From Mesorhizobium sp. M1E.F.Ca.ET.045.02.1.1 (lineage in GTDB: Bacteria > Pseudomonadota > Alphaproteobacteria > Rhizobiales > Rhizobiaceae), in contig NZ_CP034447.1 in NCBI RefSeq assembly GCF_003952485.1, positions 1,302,001 to 1,366,000 on the forward strand: 64,000 nt of DNA, written 5' to 3'. Made by a program: the position numbers and the translations under genes. The notes under the pieces were generated by a model. That model was not told the origin of the DNA. It did no database searches and saw nothing but the letters and a program-made list of their open reading frames with translations. Positions 44,890 through 53,248 of this stretch are shown here, piece by piece (position 1 is the first letter of the stretch; each line of letters begins with the position of its first letter).

Positions 44890-46335
44890 TCATGCCAGCC
44901 GGCTCGCCGCCCGAAGCGAAAGGGCGGCGGCGGTCAGGCTCGGGTTGGCGCAGGAACAGCTCGGATAGGTGCTGGTGCCGACAACGACGAGGTTGCGGAG
45001 CCGGTGGTGGATCATGTCGCGGTCGACCACCGAGTCGGCCGGACCGGTGCCCATCCGCAAGGTGCCCTGCACATGCGATTCGGTTGGCCGGATCCCGCGA
45101 TCGAAGATCTGCTCGACCGGCAGCGGCTTGAGCAGCGACGGCAGCCTCTCGAGCGCCTTGGCCATGCCTTTGGTTGCGTAGTCGGACGCGCCCTTGAAGC
45201 TGACGAAGGCGTTCTCGTTCTTGTCGAGGATCACCCGGTTTTCCGGGTCGAGCAGGTTTTCGGTGACGATGACCAGCGGCAGCACTTGCCTGAGCCGCCC
45301 CTTCTCGGCCCGCATGCCATGCTGCCAGCGGTTCTCGAAATAGACCAGCGCCGCCGCGTGCTCAGCGCGATGCGGGCCGTCATAGAGACCGAAATTCAGC
45401 CCGGTGGTGATGGTGCTGCCGTCGAAATTGTCGACGCCGTCGAGATAGACCTCGTAGTTCCAGCCATAGGATTCATGCAGGCCGAGTCCGACGAACTCGC
45501 CGCCGAGCCCGGAGCGCAGCATGATCGCCGGGCTCTGGATGGCATTGGCGCCGAGGACGACGAGGTCGCCGCTGACCGAATATTCCTTGCCGTTGCGCAC
45601 GAAGCTGACCGATCGCACCGAACCGCCGGCATGGTCGAGCCGGCGCACTTCGGCGCCCAGGCACACCGACACGTCCGCGTGCTCGAAGACGTGCATCAGG
45701 CCATTATTGACGGTGAACTTGGCGTCGACCGGGCACAGCCAGCACCTGAGGTTGGCGCAGCAAGAGGTGCGCTGCGCCGTTGCCACTCGCGCACGGGCGG
45801 TCGGCATGACGAAATGCTGCTCCGGCTGCGCCGCCTTCATCATCCGATCAGGCGCCGACATGCGATGCGGCGGCTGCGGGAACGGCCGCGAGCGCGGCAG
45901 CATCCGGGCCATGTCGGGATCGCCGGAAATCGACATGACCTCCTCGGCATCACAATAGAACGGCTCGAGATCGTCATAGCTGATCGGCCAGTCGTTGCCG
46001 ACGCCGTAGGTGCTCTTCAGCTTGAAGTCGTTGGGGTGGAAGCGCGGCGTCTGCGCGAACCAGCAGTTGGTGCCGCCGCCGAGGCCGATCGTATAGTTCC
46101 ACGGCTTGTCGGCATTGTCGGTCTTGTAGGTGCTCTCGTCGTCTATGTCGGTGTTGGCGTTCTGGTTGAGCTGCCATTCATGCGTGTTGTGGCGGCCCCA
46201 TTCCAGCACCAGGGCGCGGGCTTTGCGCCGCTTCAGGAACTCATGCAGGAAAAAGGCTGAACCGAAACCGGAACCGATGACGACGAGATCGAAATGCTCG
46301 TTGGCGATTTTTTCGGGCTGAACGTCCATCACCAT
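44890..46335 (-). CDS. GMC-family FAD oxidoreductase
   Basis: A 481-residue flavoprotein. The FAD-binding Rossmann motif is DLVVIGSGFGSAFFLHEFL near the N-terminus. GLGGGTNCWFAQTPRFHPNDF is the second FAD contact, followed by NDWPISYDDLEPFYCDAEE. The C-terminal GMC signature is LVVVGTSTYPSCSCANPSLTAAALSLRAA with a His at VQGTLRMG-adjacent IHHRL. A cysteine-rich segment TSCCANLRCWLCPVDAKF (about residues 190-207) resembles that of periplasmic sugar/alcohol dehydrogenases. Start ATG 46335 (MVMDVQPEK); an earlier start is possible. It likely oxidises a sugar or polyol in the periplasm with its Tat partner. Confidence 0.85.
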   Translation of the reverse strand: MVMDVQPEKIANEHFDLVVIGSGFGSAFFLHEFLKRRKARALVLEWGRHNTHEWQLNQNANTDIDDESTYKTDNADKPWNYTIGLGGGTNCWFAQTPRFHPNDFKLKSTYGVGNDWPISYDDLEPFYCDAEEVMSISGDPDMARMLPRSRPFPQPPHRMSAPDRMMKAAQPEQHFVMPTARARVATAQRTSCCANLRCWLCPVDAKFTVNNGLMHVFEHADVSVCLGAEVRRLDHAGGSVRSVSFVRNGKEYSVSGDLVVLGANAIQSPAIMLRSGLGGEFVGLGLHESYGWNYEVYLDGVDNFDGSTITTGLNFGLYDGPHRAEHAAALVYFENRWQHGMRAEKGRLRQVLPLVIVTENLLDPENRVILDKNENAFVSFKGASDYATKGMAKALERLPSLLKPLPVEQIFDRGIRPTESHVQGTLRMGTGPADSVVDRDMIHHRLRNLVVVGTSTYPSCSCANPSLTAAALSLRAASRLA

Positions 46336-46463
46336 CGGATCGAACCCTTTCCCGAAACGCGCGCGATCATTGTCGGCCCCCAAATCATTGTCGGGGCCCC
46401 ATCATTGCCGGTCCCATTGTCGTTCGCCGGAACCGTCTGGCGGGAAGCTGGCCGCGGACATCG

Positions 46464-47795
46464 TCATGCCGCCATCCTGCCGATCGAGTGGTATTCGATG
46501 CCGTAGCGGGCAATGACCTTCGGGTCGTAGAGGTTGCGGCCGTCGAAGATGACCGGTGTCGTAAGCGCGTCCTTGAGCGCGTCGAAGGAAGGAGCCCTGA
46601 AGCTCTTCCATTCGGTGCAGATCAGCAGCGCGTCGGCGCCGCGCAGGGCCGCTTCCTTGGTGCCGCAGAGCAGAAGGTCCTCGCGCAGGCCGTAAATGGC
46701 CTGGCATTCCTGCATGGCCTCCGGATCATAGGCCTGCACCTTGGCGCCGGCCGCCCACAACGCCTCCATCAGCGTGCGCGACGGGGCCTCGCGCATGTCG
46801 TCGGTATTCGGCTTGAAGGCAAGTCCCCAGACGGCGAAGGTCTTGCCCTTGAGACTGCCCTGGAAGTAGCGGTCGACCTTGTCGAACAACACCGATTTCT
46901 GCGCGTTGTTGCGCTCCTCGACGGCGCGCAGCAGCTTGGCGTCGAACTTGACGCCCTCGGCGGTCTTGATCAGCGCGCGCACATCCTTGGGAAAGCAGGA
47001 GCCGCCATAGCCGAGGCCGGGATAGATGAAGTGGTAGCCGATGCGCGGATCGCTGCCGATGCCCTTGCGCACCTCCTCGATGTCGGCGCCCAACTGTTCG
47101 GCGAGATTGGCCATCTCGTTCATGAAGCTGATCTTGGTCGCCAGCATGCAGTTGGCCGCATATTTGGTGAATTCGGCGCTGCGCACGTCCATCACGATCA
47201 TCTTCTCGTGGTTGCGGTTGAACGGCGCGTAGAGCTCGCGCATCATCGCCTCGGTGTCCTCGCTCGACGTGCCGACGATGATGCGGTCCGGCTTCATGCA
47301 GTCGGCCACCGCCGAGCCTTCCTTGAGGAATTCCGGATTCGAGGCGACGTCGAAGCTCAGATCCTCGCGGCCGCGCTTCTTCAGCGTCTCGGCGATCTTC
47401 GCCTTGATCTTCTCGCAGGTGCCGACCGGCACGGTCGATTTGCCGACGACGATCTTGGGTGCGTCCATCTCGCGGCCGATGGCCTCGGCGACGGCAAGCA
47501 CGTATTTCAGGTCGGCCGAGCCGTCCTCGCCGGGCGGCGTGCCGACCGCGATCATCTGGATCTGGCCATGCTTGATGGCCGCGGTCGCATCGGTGGTGAA
47601 GCGGATGCGGCCGGCGGCGTGGTTCTCCTTGACGAGGGTTTCGAGCCCGGGTTCGAAAATCGGGATGAAGCCCTGGTTGAGCCGCTCCACCTTCGCCTCG
47701 TCGATGTCGACGCACACCACCTCATGCCCGACCTCGGCAAGCACCGCGGCCTGGACGAGACCGACATAGCCAATTCCAAACACCGTCAAATTCAT
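46464..47795 (-). CDS. ugd: UDP-glucose 6-dehydrogenase
   Basis: A 443-residue NAD-dependent dehydrogenase converting UDP-glucose to UDP-glucuronate. NAD motif [28 protein letters not shown] is at the N-terminus. The catalytic region is [19 protein letters not shown] with the thiol-forming Cys, and the C-terminal domain has [20 protein letters not shown]. Rhizobial homologues are named RkpK/Ugd. The presence here within the exo cluster suggests that the polymer contains glucuronic or galacturonic acid, unlike classic succinoglycan. Confidence 0.95.
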   Translation of the reverse strand: MNLTVFGIGYVGLVQAAVLAEVGHEVVCVDIDEAKVERLNQGFIPIFEPGLETLVKENHAAGRIRFTTDATAAIKHGQIQMIAVGTPPGEDGSADLKYVLAVAEAIGREMDAPKIVVGKSTVPVGTCEKIKAKIAETLKKRGREDLSFDVASNPEFLKEGSAVADCMKPDRIIVGTSSEDTEAMMRELYAPFNRNHEKMIVMDVRSAEFTKYAANCMLATKISFMNEMANLAEQLGADIEEVRKGIGSDPRIGYHFIYPGLGYGGSCFPKDVRALIKTAEGVKFDAKLLRAVEERNNAQKSVLFDKVDRYFQGSLKGKTFAVWGLAFKPNTDDMREAPSRTLMEALWAAGAKVQAYDPEAMQECQAIYGLREDLLLCGTKEAALRGADALLICTEWKSFRAPSFDALKDALTTPVIFDGRNLYDPKVIARYGIEYHSIGRMAA

Positions 47796-47815
47796 TTGGT
47801 TCTATTCCTGTTTAA

Positions 47816-47840
47816 GGCCGGGCCGCAAAACGACCCGGCC
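47816..47840. other. GC-rich hairpin in the ugd-exoK gap
   Basis: GGCCGGG (47816-47822) pairs with CCCGGCC (47834-47840) around an 11-nt loop, with a second run CCCCGGGGCCGGCCCGGG just beyond (about 47853-47870). It lies between the exoK stop and the ugd start and could weaken read-through from exoK into ugd. Confidence 0.5.
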
Positions 47841-47882
47841 AGTTCAGATATCCCCGGGGCCGGCCCGGGTTAATTCGTTAGA

Positions 47883-47949
47883 GCATGATCATATCCGAAC
47901 CGTGGGTCAGCGAAGCAAAAATCGGATGACCTTCGGTTCGGGATCATGC
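47883..47949. repeat. Short palindromic element (GCATGATC...GATCATGC)
   Basis: GCATGATC (47883-47890) and GATCATGC (47942-47949) are exact inverted repeats. Inner CCGAACC and GGTTCGG also pair, giving a long imperfect hairpin directly after the exoK stop codon. It looks like a second family of rhizobial intergenic palindromes, distinct from the GCAATTCC type. Confidence 0.65.
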
Positions 47950-48837
47950 CTAGTTGCTGTTAGTTATGGTGCAAGCCAGCGATTCCGGGAATTGGCATGG
48001 CTGGCCCAAAGCGGTGAAGGCGACGCGCTTGACCTGCATGGTCACCTTGCGGCCGGGATCGGCGAAGGCGCCCATCCAGTTGGTCAGCTTGTCGCTGCCC
48101 CACAGGCTGAAGAAGATCTTCTGCGGATTGGTCGGCAATTCGTCCGGATTGGTCACCTCGTTGACCAGCTTGCCGTTGACATACCAGCGCAGCCGGTCCT
48201 TCTCCCAGACGAAACCATAATCATTGAAGCCCTTGTCGGCGCCGCCTTCGACATCGACGAGCTTGCCGTTCTTCGGCTTGCCCTGGATGTAGCTGTTGAC
48301 CTGGACCTTCGACGGATCCTTGGTCAGAACCTCGAAGTCGATCTCGTCCCAGGGCTTTTTGTCCTGCGGCCCGATATAGGTGAAGAACGCGGCGTTGAGG
48401 CCGGATCCGGTGTCCGTCTTCATGCGCGCCTCATAGACGCCGTAGCCATAGCGCTGCTTGGTCTGCAGCTCGGCGCAGGCGAACTCGCGATCCTTGAGCT
48501 TGCGTTTTTCGAAGCCGAGCGAAAGCACGCCGTCGGAAAGCCGGACCAGATCCTTCGACCAGATGCAGTTCTGGTGATTGCCGTTGCTCCAGCCGTCGGA
48601 GACGTACCAGCGCGAACGGTCGAAATTCGAGAAATTGTCGACGAAGGACGGCGCGCTTTGCATGTCCTGCGCATGCGCATCCTCGGCATGCGCCGAATGC
48701 GGGACCGCCAAAACGGCTGCTGTAACTGCGAGCAGCGCGCTTGCGAGGCTTGGCCAAAAGCTACGCGGCCCATTCGGGTGCGCGCGCGACATGCCGCAAG
48801 CCGCCGCGGTCGTGGTGTTGTTGGGATCTGCGTTCAT
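47950..48837 (-). CDS. exoK: Secreted endo-beta-glycanase ExoK (GH16)
   Basis: A 295-residue glycoside hydrolase family 16 enzyme. ATG 48837 gives a long N-terminus with a signal hydrophobic core at about residues 30-50 and likely cleavage after SAHA. The active-site motif is WDEIDFEVL with nucleophile Glu165, Asp167 and acid/base Glu169. RYGYGVYEARMKTDTGSGLNAAFFTYIG is the typical upstream strand. S. meliloti ExoK trims succinoglycan outside the cell. It is positioned between the ugd and exoU genes, consistent with the exo cluster. Confidence 0.92.
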   Translation of the reverse strand: MNADPNNTTTAAACGMSRAHPNGPRSFWPSLASALLAVTAAVLAVPHSAHAEDAHAQDMQSAPSFVDNFSNFDRSRWYVSDGWSNGNHQNCIWSKDLVRLSDGVLSLGFEKRKLKDREFACAELQTKQRYGYGVYEARMKTDTGSGLNAAFFTYIGPQDKKPWDEIDFEVLTKDPSKVQVNSYIQGKPKNGKLVDVEGGADKGFNDYGFVWEKDRLRWYVNGKLVNEVTNPDELPTNPQKIFFSLWGSDKLTNWMGAFADPGRKVTMQVKRVAFTALGQPCQFPESLACTITNSN

Positions 48838-48971
48838 AACAAACTCACCTTGTGTTGTCCGCCCCAACCCAAAGTCATTCCTGGCCCGCCTCAGGCGAGC
48901 CGCTTCTGATCCTTTGCCCTTTGAACTCCTCTGTTGTCTGGTACCGACGACGCGTGCGTTGACGTGCCTTT

Positions 48972-49364
48972 TCAGGCTCGTCCCGCCGACCTCGCCAATC
49001 CTACGGCCGCGCTGGCCTGCTCAGCACCTTCATCGACGATCGCGTCAAGCGAATGGCGCAGTTCCTTCATCAGGCCTTTCTGTCGGGCGAGTTCGGCGAT
49101 GCGCCGCTCGTAATTCAGGATCGCGCCGGTCATCGCGCTGACGTCCGACGACTTATCTGTCGACGCGGAGCCATTCTCCATGGCCTCGACCAGGAAGGCC
49201 GCGTTGGCTGCCGTCGACCGGTAGCGATTCTCCAGCCCGGTCTTCTCCGCCTCGATCTCGGCGCCGATCTGGTCGAACAGCTTCGCCAGACGATCCAGTC
49301 GCTGGAGATCGGTCTGCCGGTCGCGGGCCGGGTCCCTGGATCTGAAGCCAAAAATCGAAGCCAT
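48972..49364 (-). CDS. Small coiled-coil protein of unknown function
   Basis: A 130-residue, charged, mostly helical protein starting at MASIFGFRSRDPARD (ATG 49364); an upstream in-frame extension looks non-coding. Heptad-like patterns run through DRQTDLQRLDRLAKLFDQIGAEIEAEKTGLENRY and AILNYERRIAELARQKGLMKELRHSLDAI. There is no signal or membrane helix. It sits between exoK and exoU on the same strand. No family was recognised; a role as an adapter or assembly factor would be a guess. Confidence 0.6.
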   Translation of the reverse strand: MASIFGFRSRDPARDRQTDLQRLDRLAKLFDQIGAEIEAEKTGLENRYRSTAANAAFLVEAMENGSASTDKSSDVSAMTGAILNYERRIAELARQKGLMKELRHSLDAIVDEGAEQASAAVGLARSAGRA

Positions 49365-49489
49365 TCGATCGGCCTTTCGCAATTGCTGCACCGCAACATA
49401 GACTGCCATTCTCGAGGCAAGTAGGCAACCGCGTAGTTTCGGAATGCGGACTTTTTTAGAAAATAGCTGGCCGCCGGAGCTGCGCGGGA

Positions 49490-50506
49490 TCACTCTTCCG
49501 CAGCACTTGTCGCAGCCATCAGGAAGCGCATCGCAGGCACTTGCTGCTTTGCAGCAATGCCGGTGCGGCGGAACAGCGCGTCCAGCTTGTCGGCGGCCAC
49601 GCCGCGAACGATCGGGATCAGATTGGACTGGCTGGCGAGGGCATAGGCGGCGGCCGACGCCAGGCCGCGCTCCGCCTTCACATCGAGGAAATTGCGCAGC
49701 CGGTATTTGTCGCGCACATGGCGTTCGTGGCGCCGCAGCGCGGCCTTCGAGCCTTCCGGCAGGTTGCCCAGCGCCAGCAGCGCCAGGTCGGCGTCGGCAA
49801 GGCGCTTCAGATCCTGCGTCCTATGGCGGCCGCTCAGCGAATCGGCGCGCACGATTGCGCCGTAGCCGCAGGACTTGATGATTTTGAAACGCGCTCCGCA
49901 GGCGACCGCGCGCGCATAGAGCTCGTAATCCTCGCCGAGCCGCAGGTTTTCGTCATAGCTCAGCCCGTGGCGCTCAAGGAATGCCCGGCTGATCACAGGC
50001 TTGAGGAAGCCCAGTTCGCCGCGCAGGACGCGGCGGCGAGAGATGTTGCCTTCGATGAAACCCTCGAAATCGAGGAATTGCGGCTCGGGCGCGAAGGACG
50101 GAGCCGCGACCTTGGTAAGGTCGCTCGCCGCATCGTCCCTGATCAGCATGATGTTGTCGGCGGCGAAATCCCAGTCGGCGCTGGCGAACAGCCGGCGGAA
50201 GCGGCCCTCGAGGAAGAAATCGTCAGCGTCGAGGATACTGAGGAAAGGCGAAACGGAGGCCTTGATCGCGGCGTTGCGGGCGAAGGACGGACCTCGGTTG
50301 ACGTCGAGACGCATCACCGAAAGCCTGCCACGGCCGTCGTCGGCGGCGCGCGCCACATGCTGCGTATCGTCGGTGGAGGCGTCGTCGACCACGACGACTT
50401 CCGCCACCTCCGCCTCGCGCAAAGCCGAGGCGATGGCGACGGGAATGGTCCGCGCCGCATTGCGGGCGGCGATTATGACGCAGACCCTTGGGGTCGTCAC
50501 GGGCAT
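49490..50506 (-). CDS. exoU: Glycosyltransferase ExoU-like (GT2)
   Basis: A 338-residue GT2 enzyme. N-terminus VCVIIAARNAARTIPVAIASAL, VVVVDDASTDDTQHVARAADDG, DVNRGPSFARNAAI, LDADDFF and a central EGNISRRRVLRGELGFLKPVISRAFLERHGL closely match remembered S. meliloti ExoU, as does IKSCGYGAIVRADSLSGRHRT. ExoU adds the sixth sugar of the succinoglycan repeat unit. In S. meliloti exoU is adjacent to exoX; here a nucleotidyltransferase and the lasso cluster lie between them. Confidence 0.9.
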   Translation of the reverse strand: MPVTTPRVCVIIAARNAARTIPVAIASALREAEVAEVVVVDDASTDDTQHVARAADDGRGRLSVMRLDVNRGPSFARNAAIKASVSPFLSILDADDFFLEGRFRRLFASADWDFAADNIMLIRDDAASDLTKVAAPSFAPEPQFLDFEGFIEGNISRRRVLRGELGFLKPVISRAFLERHGLSYDENLRLGEDYELYARAVACGARFKIIKSCGYGAIVRADSLSGRHRTQDLKRLADADLALLALGNLPEGSKAALRRHERHVRDKYRLRNFLDVKAERGLASAAAYALASQSNLIPIVRGVAADKLDALFRRTGIAAKQQVPAMRFLMAATSAAEE

Positions 50507-50574
50507 GATTCACCTTTCGATTGCATGAGTCCCAGCCAATCCCCTGCCCGAGATGTTGAATGCGAAACCTGTCC

Positions 50575-51732
50575 TCATCCGTTGCCCCGCACCGGCGTGA
50601 CGGCGTCCGGCCGCTCGAAGATGCGCCGGCTGAGATCGGCGGAGGCCGCCCATCCGGCCTCGGTCAGATAGCGCACCGGCTCGCGGCCGCAGAGCTCCCA
50701 CAGCACCGTCCGCCGCTGCGGCCAGCGCAGCGACGACAGCCAGGGCGCGATCACCATGTGGAAGAGGTCGGCATTGGCGATGCGCGCCAGGATCCGGGTG
50801 GCGCGGTCCGAGAGCAGTGTGACAGTGCCGCCAAGCAGAACATCGGCCGCGCGCAGGCCAAGCAGCAGCGTATCGGCCAGACCCTGCCCGGCGGCGTGGT
50901 CAAGCACATTCTGCTGTTCGGTTTCGCTCAGCCGGCTGGCCGCGGCTCTGACGTCGCAGACATAGCCGGCGCAAGGCTCGCGGTTGAAGAAGGCCTTGGC
51001 CACGCTGATGCAGGACAAGAGCAACATGTCGGACGCCGAAATCAAAGGCATACCGGTTCCGGCAATCTCGACCTGACGCTTGCGGCGCAGGAAGCCGTCG
51101 ATATCGCGCGGGCTCGGCGAGCCCGGCTGCTGCAGCCGGTAGTGGAGGTCGACCGTGGCAACCCGCACGCCGTCGTCGCGGACCATATGCTGCTCGCCGA
51201 GGAAGCGCACCCACCAGACCGAGCGCGACTTGCCGGCGACCTCGTAGCCGACCGAGCGCAAGGCCTCGCGGGCGGCGGTGAAACCGGACGGCGAAACCAG
51301 GATGTCGACGTCGCCGGACGGCTTCATGAAATGATCGCCATAGAGCAATTGCTGCTGGAGCGGCCCTTTCAGGAAGACGAAATCGATCTGCCTGCCCCGC
51401 AGCACCTGATGGATGGCGATCGAATCGCCGATGCAGGCGGCGTTCATCGACATGGTGCGCCGGCGATAGCCGTCGAGCCATGCCAGCAACTCTGGAGGCG
51501 TGGCGCCAGCCGCCCCGCGTGAGAGAGCCTTGAGCAAAAAGACCGCGACCTTGTTCAGCCTCGCAATGTCGGCGACGTTGGATGCCGAGATTGCCGGAGC
51601 CGGCATGTCGCCATGACCGGCGGCACTCGCAGCCGGATTGAAGAACAGCCGCAGACAGGCCTGCATATAGGCGACTTCGTCGGCGCAGCCGGCCGCACGC
51701 AGCCTGTCGTAAGAAGCATCCTGCACGGCCAT
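50575..51732 (-). CDS. Nucleotidyltransferase divergent from the lasso operon
   Basis: A 385-residue protein of the NTP_transf_5-like family. The core is FLKGPLQQQLLYGDHFMKPSGDVDILVSPSGF with the DVD metal pair, followed by VATVDLHYRL, the third acidic position. It is a paralogue of the gene at 23139. ATG 51732 is preceded by ggag; longer starts are possible. It lies upstream of exoU on the minus strand and diverges from the precursor gene across a 502-nt gap. In some Bacillus/Paenibacillus lasso clusters a nucleotidyltransferase acts after the kinase, adding a sugar to the phosphate; that function is proposed here by analogy. Confidence 0.78.
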   Translation of the reverse strand: MAVQDASYDRLRAAGCADEVAYMQACLRLFFNPAASAAGHGDMPAPAISASNVADIARLNKVAVFLLKALSRGAAGATPPELLAWLDGYRRRTMSMNAACIGDSIAIHQVLRGRQIDFVFLKGPLQQQLLYGDHFMKPSGDVDILVSPSGFTAAREALRSVGYEVAGKSRSVWWVRFLGEQHMVRDDGVRVATVDLHYRLQQPGSPSPRDIDGFLRRKRQVEIAGTGMPLISASDMLLLSCISVAKAFFNREPCAGYVCDVRAAASRLSETEQQNVLDHAAGQGLADTLLLGLRAADVLLGGTVTLLSDRATRILARIANADLFHMVIAPWLSSLRWPQRRTVLWELCGREPVRYLTEAGWAASADLSRRIFERPDAVTPVRGNG

Positions 51733-52234
51733 GCCCGATGTCGTTTCTCCGCAAAAACCGCCCGCGGCGGTGGTTATACCGCAACTGCGAAGAAAAGCAT
51801 CGCCAAAAATCTGGACGGCCATCCAGCGCGTTCCGAGGCAGCCTCGCCTCTGCAACCTGCGCGTTCAGTTCGCCGGCTTTCCGATCACTTTTGAAGACGG
51901 AGCGGACTGCGGCGGCGCAGCCCGGCAAGCGCTATTTTCTGCAGCATTTTTCCTCACGGTCGTAAGCCAGGTATTTGAGCCCCTCAAATTATCACAATTG
52001 TTTCATATACTTACCTAAACGGCAAAAACCCGACGCTACACCGCCGGACCACATCTGCCCAAAATGGAACCGTCCGCGACTTCATCACCGATGAAGGCGG
52101 GCGCAACCAAGAATTGATTAAGGCCTGGTAAATCAGGCTTGACTCATAAATGCTGCCATGCAGCAATTGCAACGCGGCATAGCAATATGCTGGCGGCATT
52201 CTGAAGCCGCTTCCAGTCTTAATTGGAGAGTAGA
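51733..52234. promoter_or_regulatory. Divergent intergenic region of the nucleotidyltransferase and lasso operon
   Basis: A 502-nt gap between divergent genes, noticeably more AT-rich from about 51955 to 52235 (ttatcacaattgtttcatatacttacc). It must hold promoters in both directions. A TTGACT near 52138 could be a -35 element, but no convincing -10 was identified. A small hairpin GCTGC-cat-GCAGC is near 52152. No other supported gene was seen, including further precursor peptides. Confidence 0.5.
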
Positions 52235-52387
52235 ATGGAACAGAATGTTGAGAAGCAGGAGTACGAGGCCCCCAGCCTGACGGTTCACGGCTCGATCGAA
52301 ACGATCACGCAGGGCGGCGCTGGTACGACGGCGCTGGACGCAGCATTTCCCGCACACACGCCTTTCGACCAGCTTACCTTCTCTTGA
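52235..52387 (+). CDS. Lasso peptide precursor (A)
   Basis: A 50-residue peptide with ggagag 5 nt before ATG 52235. The leader (1-26) has the RRE-recognition pattern YxxPxLxxxGxxxxxT: Tyr10, Pro13, Leu15, Gly19 and Thr25, the last at position -2 from the core, required in known lasso leaders. The core (27-50) begins GGAGTTALD, so Gly27 can form an isopeptide bond with Asp35 (core position 9). This gives a nine-residue ring with 15 residues left for loop and tail. It ends in QLTFS. There is no cysteine, so class II. The tail has His, Phe and Gln residues that could act as steric plugs. It is followed by B1, B2, C, K and D genes. Final Ser50 is the likely phosphorylation site. Confidence 0.9.
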   Translation: MEQNVEKQEYEAPSLTVHGSIETITQGGAGTTALDAAFPAHTPFDQLTFS

Positions 52388-52393
52388 GGCTGA

Positions 52394-52470
52394 GGGCGTC
52401 CGGGCATGTCGGAGTTGGGACTCCGGGCGCCCCTTTGAACAGATGGGCCGGGGGACCCTGTTCCCCCGGC
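52394..52470 (+). other. Two hairpins between precursor and B1 genes
   Basis: Hairpin 1 pairs GGGCGTCCGG (52394-52403) with CCGGGCGCCC (52423-52432), with one G-T pair. Hairpin 2 pairs GCCGGGGGA (52447-52455) with TCCCCCGGC (52462-52470) around a 6-nt loop. Neither is followed by a proper T run. Strong hairpins after a precursor gene commonly stabilise its mRNA or partly end transcription, giving more precursor than enzyme. Confidence 0.7.
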
Positions 52471-52545
52471 TTCCTGTCCGGCGATCGCAGGCAACCGATC
52501 CGGTCAGGCTTGAAGACGCGTGGCGTTCAACAATGAGGTTTTAGG

Positions 52546-52845
52546 ATGCACTGGAACCCATCTGACCACGACCGCGTGGTCGCGACCAGCGATGCGGTGG
52601 CCTGCGAATTCGGCAACGGACTGGCGCTGCTCCATCTCAAGTCCAACATCTACTACAGCCTGAACGGCGTCGGCGCCTATATCTGGGAACTTATCCAGGA
52701 GCCGCGGTCGATCCTCGACATAAAGAACGCCATGCTTGCGCGCTACGATGTCGATGCCGGGCGCTGCAAGGCCGATGCCGAGGGCCTGCTCAAGGGGCTG
52801 ATCGAAGCTGGGCTTGCGAGGCTCCACCATGAGGAACTGGTCTAG
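52546..52845 (+). CDS. Lasso peptide leader-binding protein B1 (PqqD-like RRE)
   Basis: A 99-residue RRE-domain protein. The fold pattern reads VVATSDAVACEFGNGLALLHLKSNIYYSLNGVGAYIWELI, the typical B1 pattern of three strands, Y-x-LN-x-x-G and helix, then a helical tail. It binds the leader of the precursor and delivers it to B2. The stop overlaps the B2 start by 17 nt, so they are translated together. ATG 52546 follows a gaggttttagg site. It is a paralogue in function of the PqqD-like gene at 25886. Confidence 0.88.
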   Translation: MHWNPSDHDRVVATSDAVACEFGNGLALLHLKSNIYYSLNGVGAYIWELIQEPRSILDIKNAMLARYDVDAGRCKADAEGLLKGLIEAGLARLHHEELV

Positions 52846-53245
52846 GGTCCTCTCACTGAGCGGCGCGGAAATGCTGTTCTTGATGCGCTGCCTGGCGGTG
52901 ATCGGCGCCGTGCGGCTAGGACTGGCCGTTTTCTCCTACAACCATGTGCGTGGCCTGGTGACGCGGCTTGATGCCAAAGGCGCGGCGAGCACGGGCGAAC
53001 TCAGGCGCATCGCCTGGGGCGTCGCCGCTGCCGCACGGTTTGTGCCTGGCGCCAGCTGCCTCACCCAGGCTCTCGCCGGACACTATCTGCTTGCCCGCAA
53101 GGGCAATGCCTCCAAGATCCGCATCGGCATCGAGCGCGACACCGGAGCCGAGCTCAAGGCACATGCCTGGCTGGTCAGCGGCAACCACATCGTGCTCGGC
53201 GGCTCGATCAGCGGGTTCAACCATCTTGTCGATCACGGACCGTAG
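52829..53245 (+). CDS. Lasso peptide leader protease B2 (transglutaminase fold)
   Basis: A 138-residue B2 protease starting at MRNWSRVLSL (ATG 52829); an upstream start adds five residues. The catalytic cysteine is Cys77 in VPGASCLTQALAGHYLLARKG and the histidine is His112 in ELKAHAWLVSGNHI, the standard B2 motifs. A C-terminal Asp (Asp135) or the segment's Asn completes the triad. It cuts between Gln26 and Gly27 of the precursor, freeing the amino group for cyclisation. It ends 3 nt before the cyclase gene. Confidence 0.9.
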   Translation: MRNWSRVLSLSGAEMLFLMRCLAVIGAVRLGLAVFSYNHVRGLVTRLDAKGAASTGELRRIAWGVAAAARFVPGASCLTQALAGHYLLARKGNASKIRIGIERDTGAELKAHAWLVSGNHIVLGGSISGFNHLVDHGP

Positions 53246-53248
53246 ACG

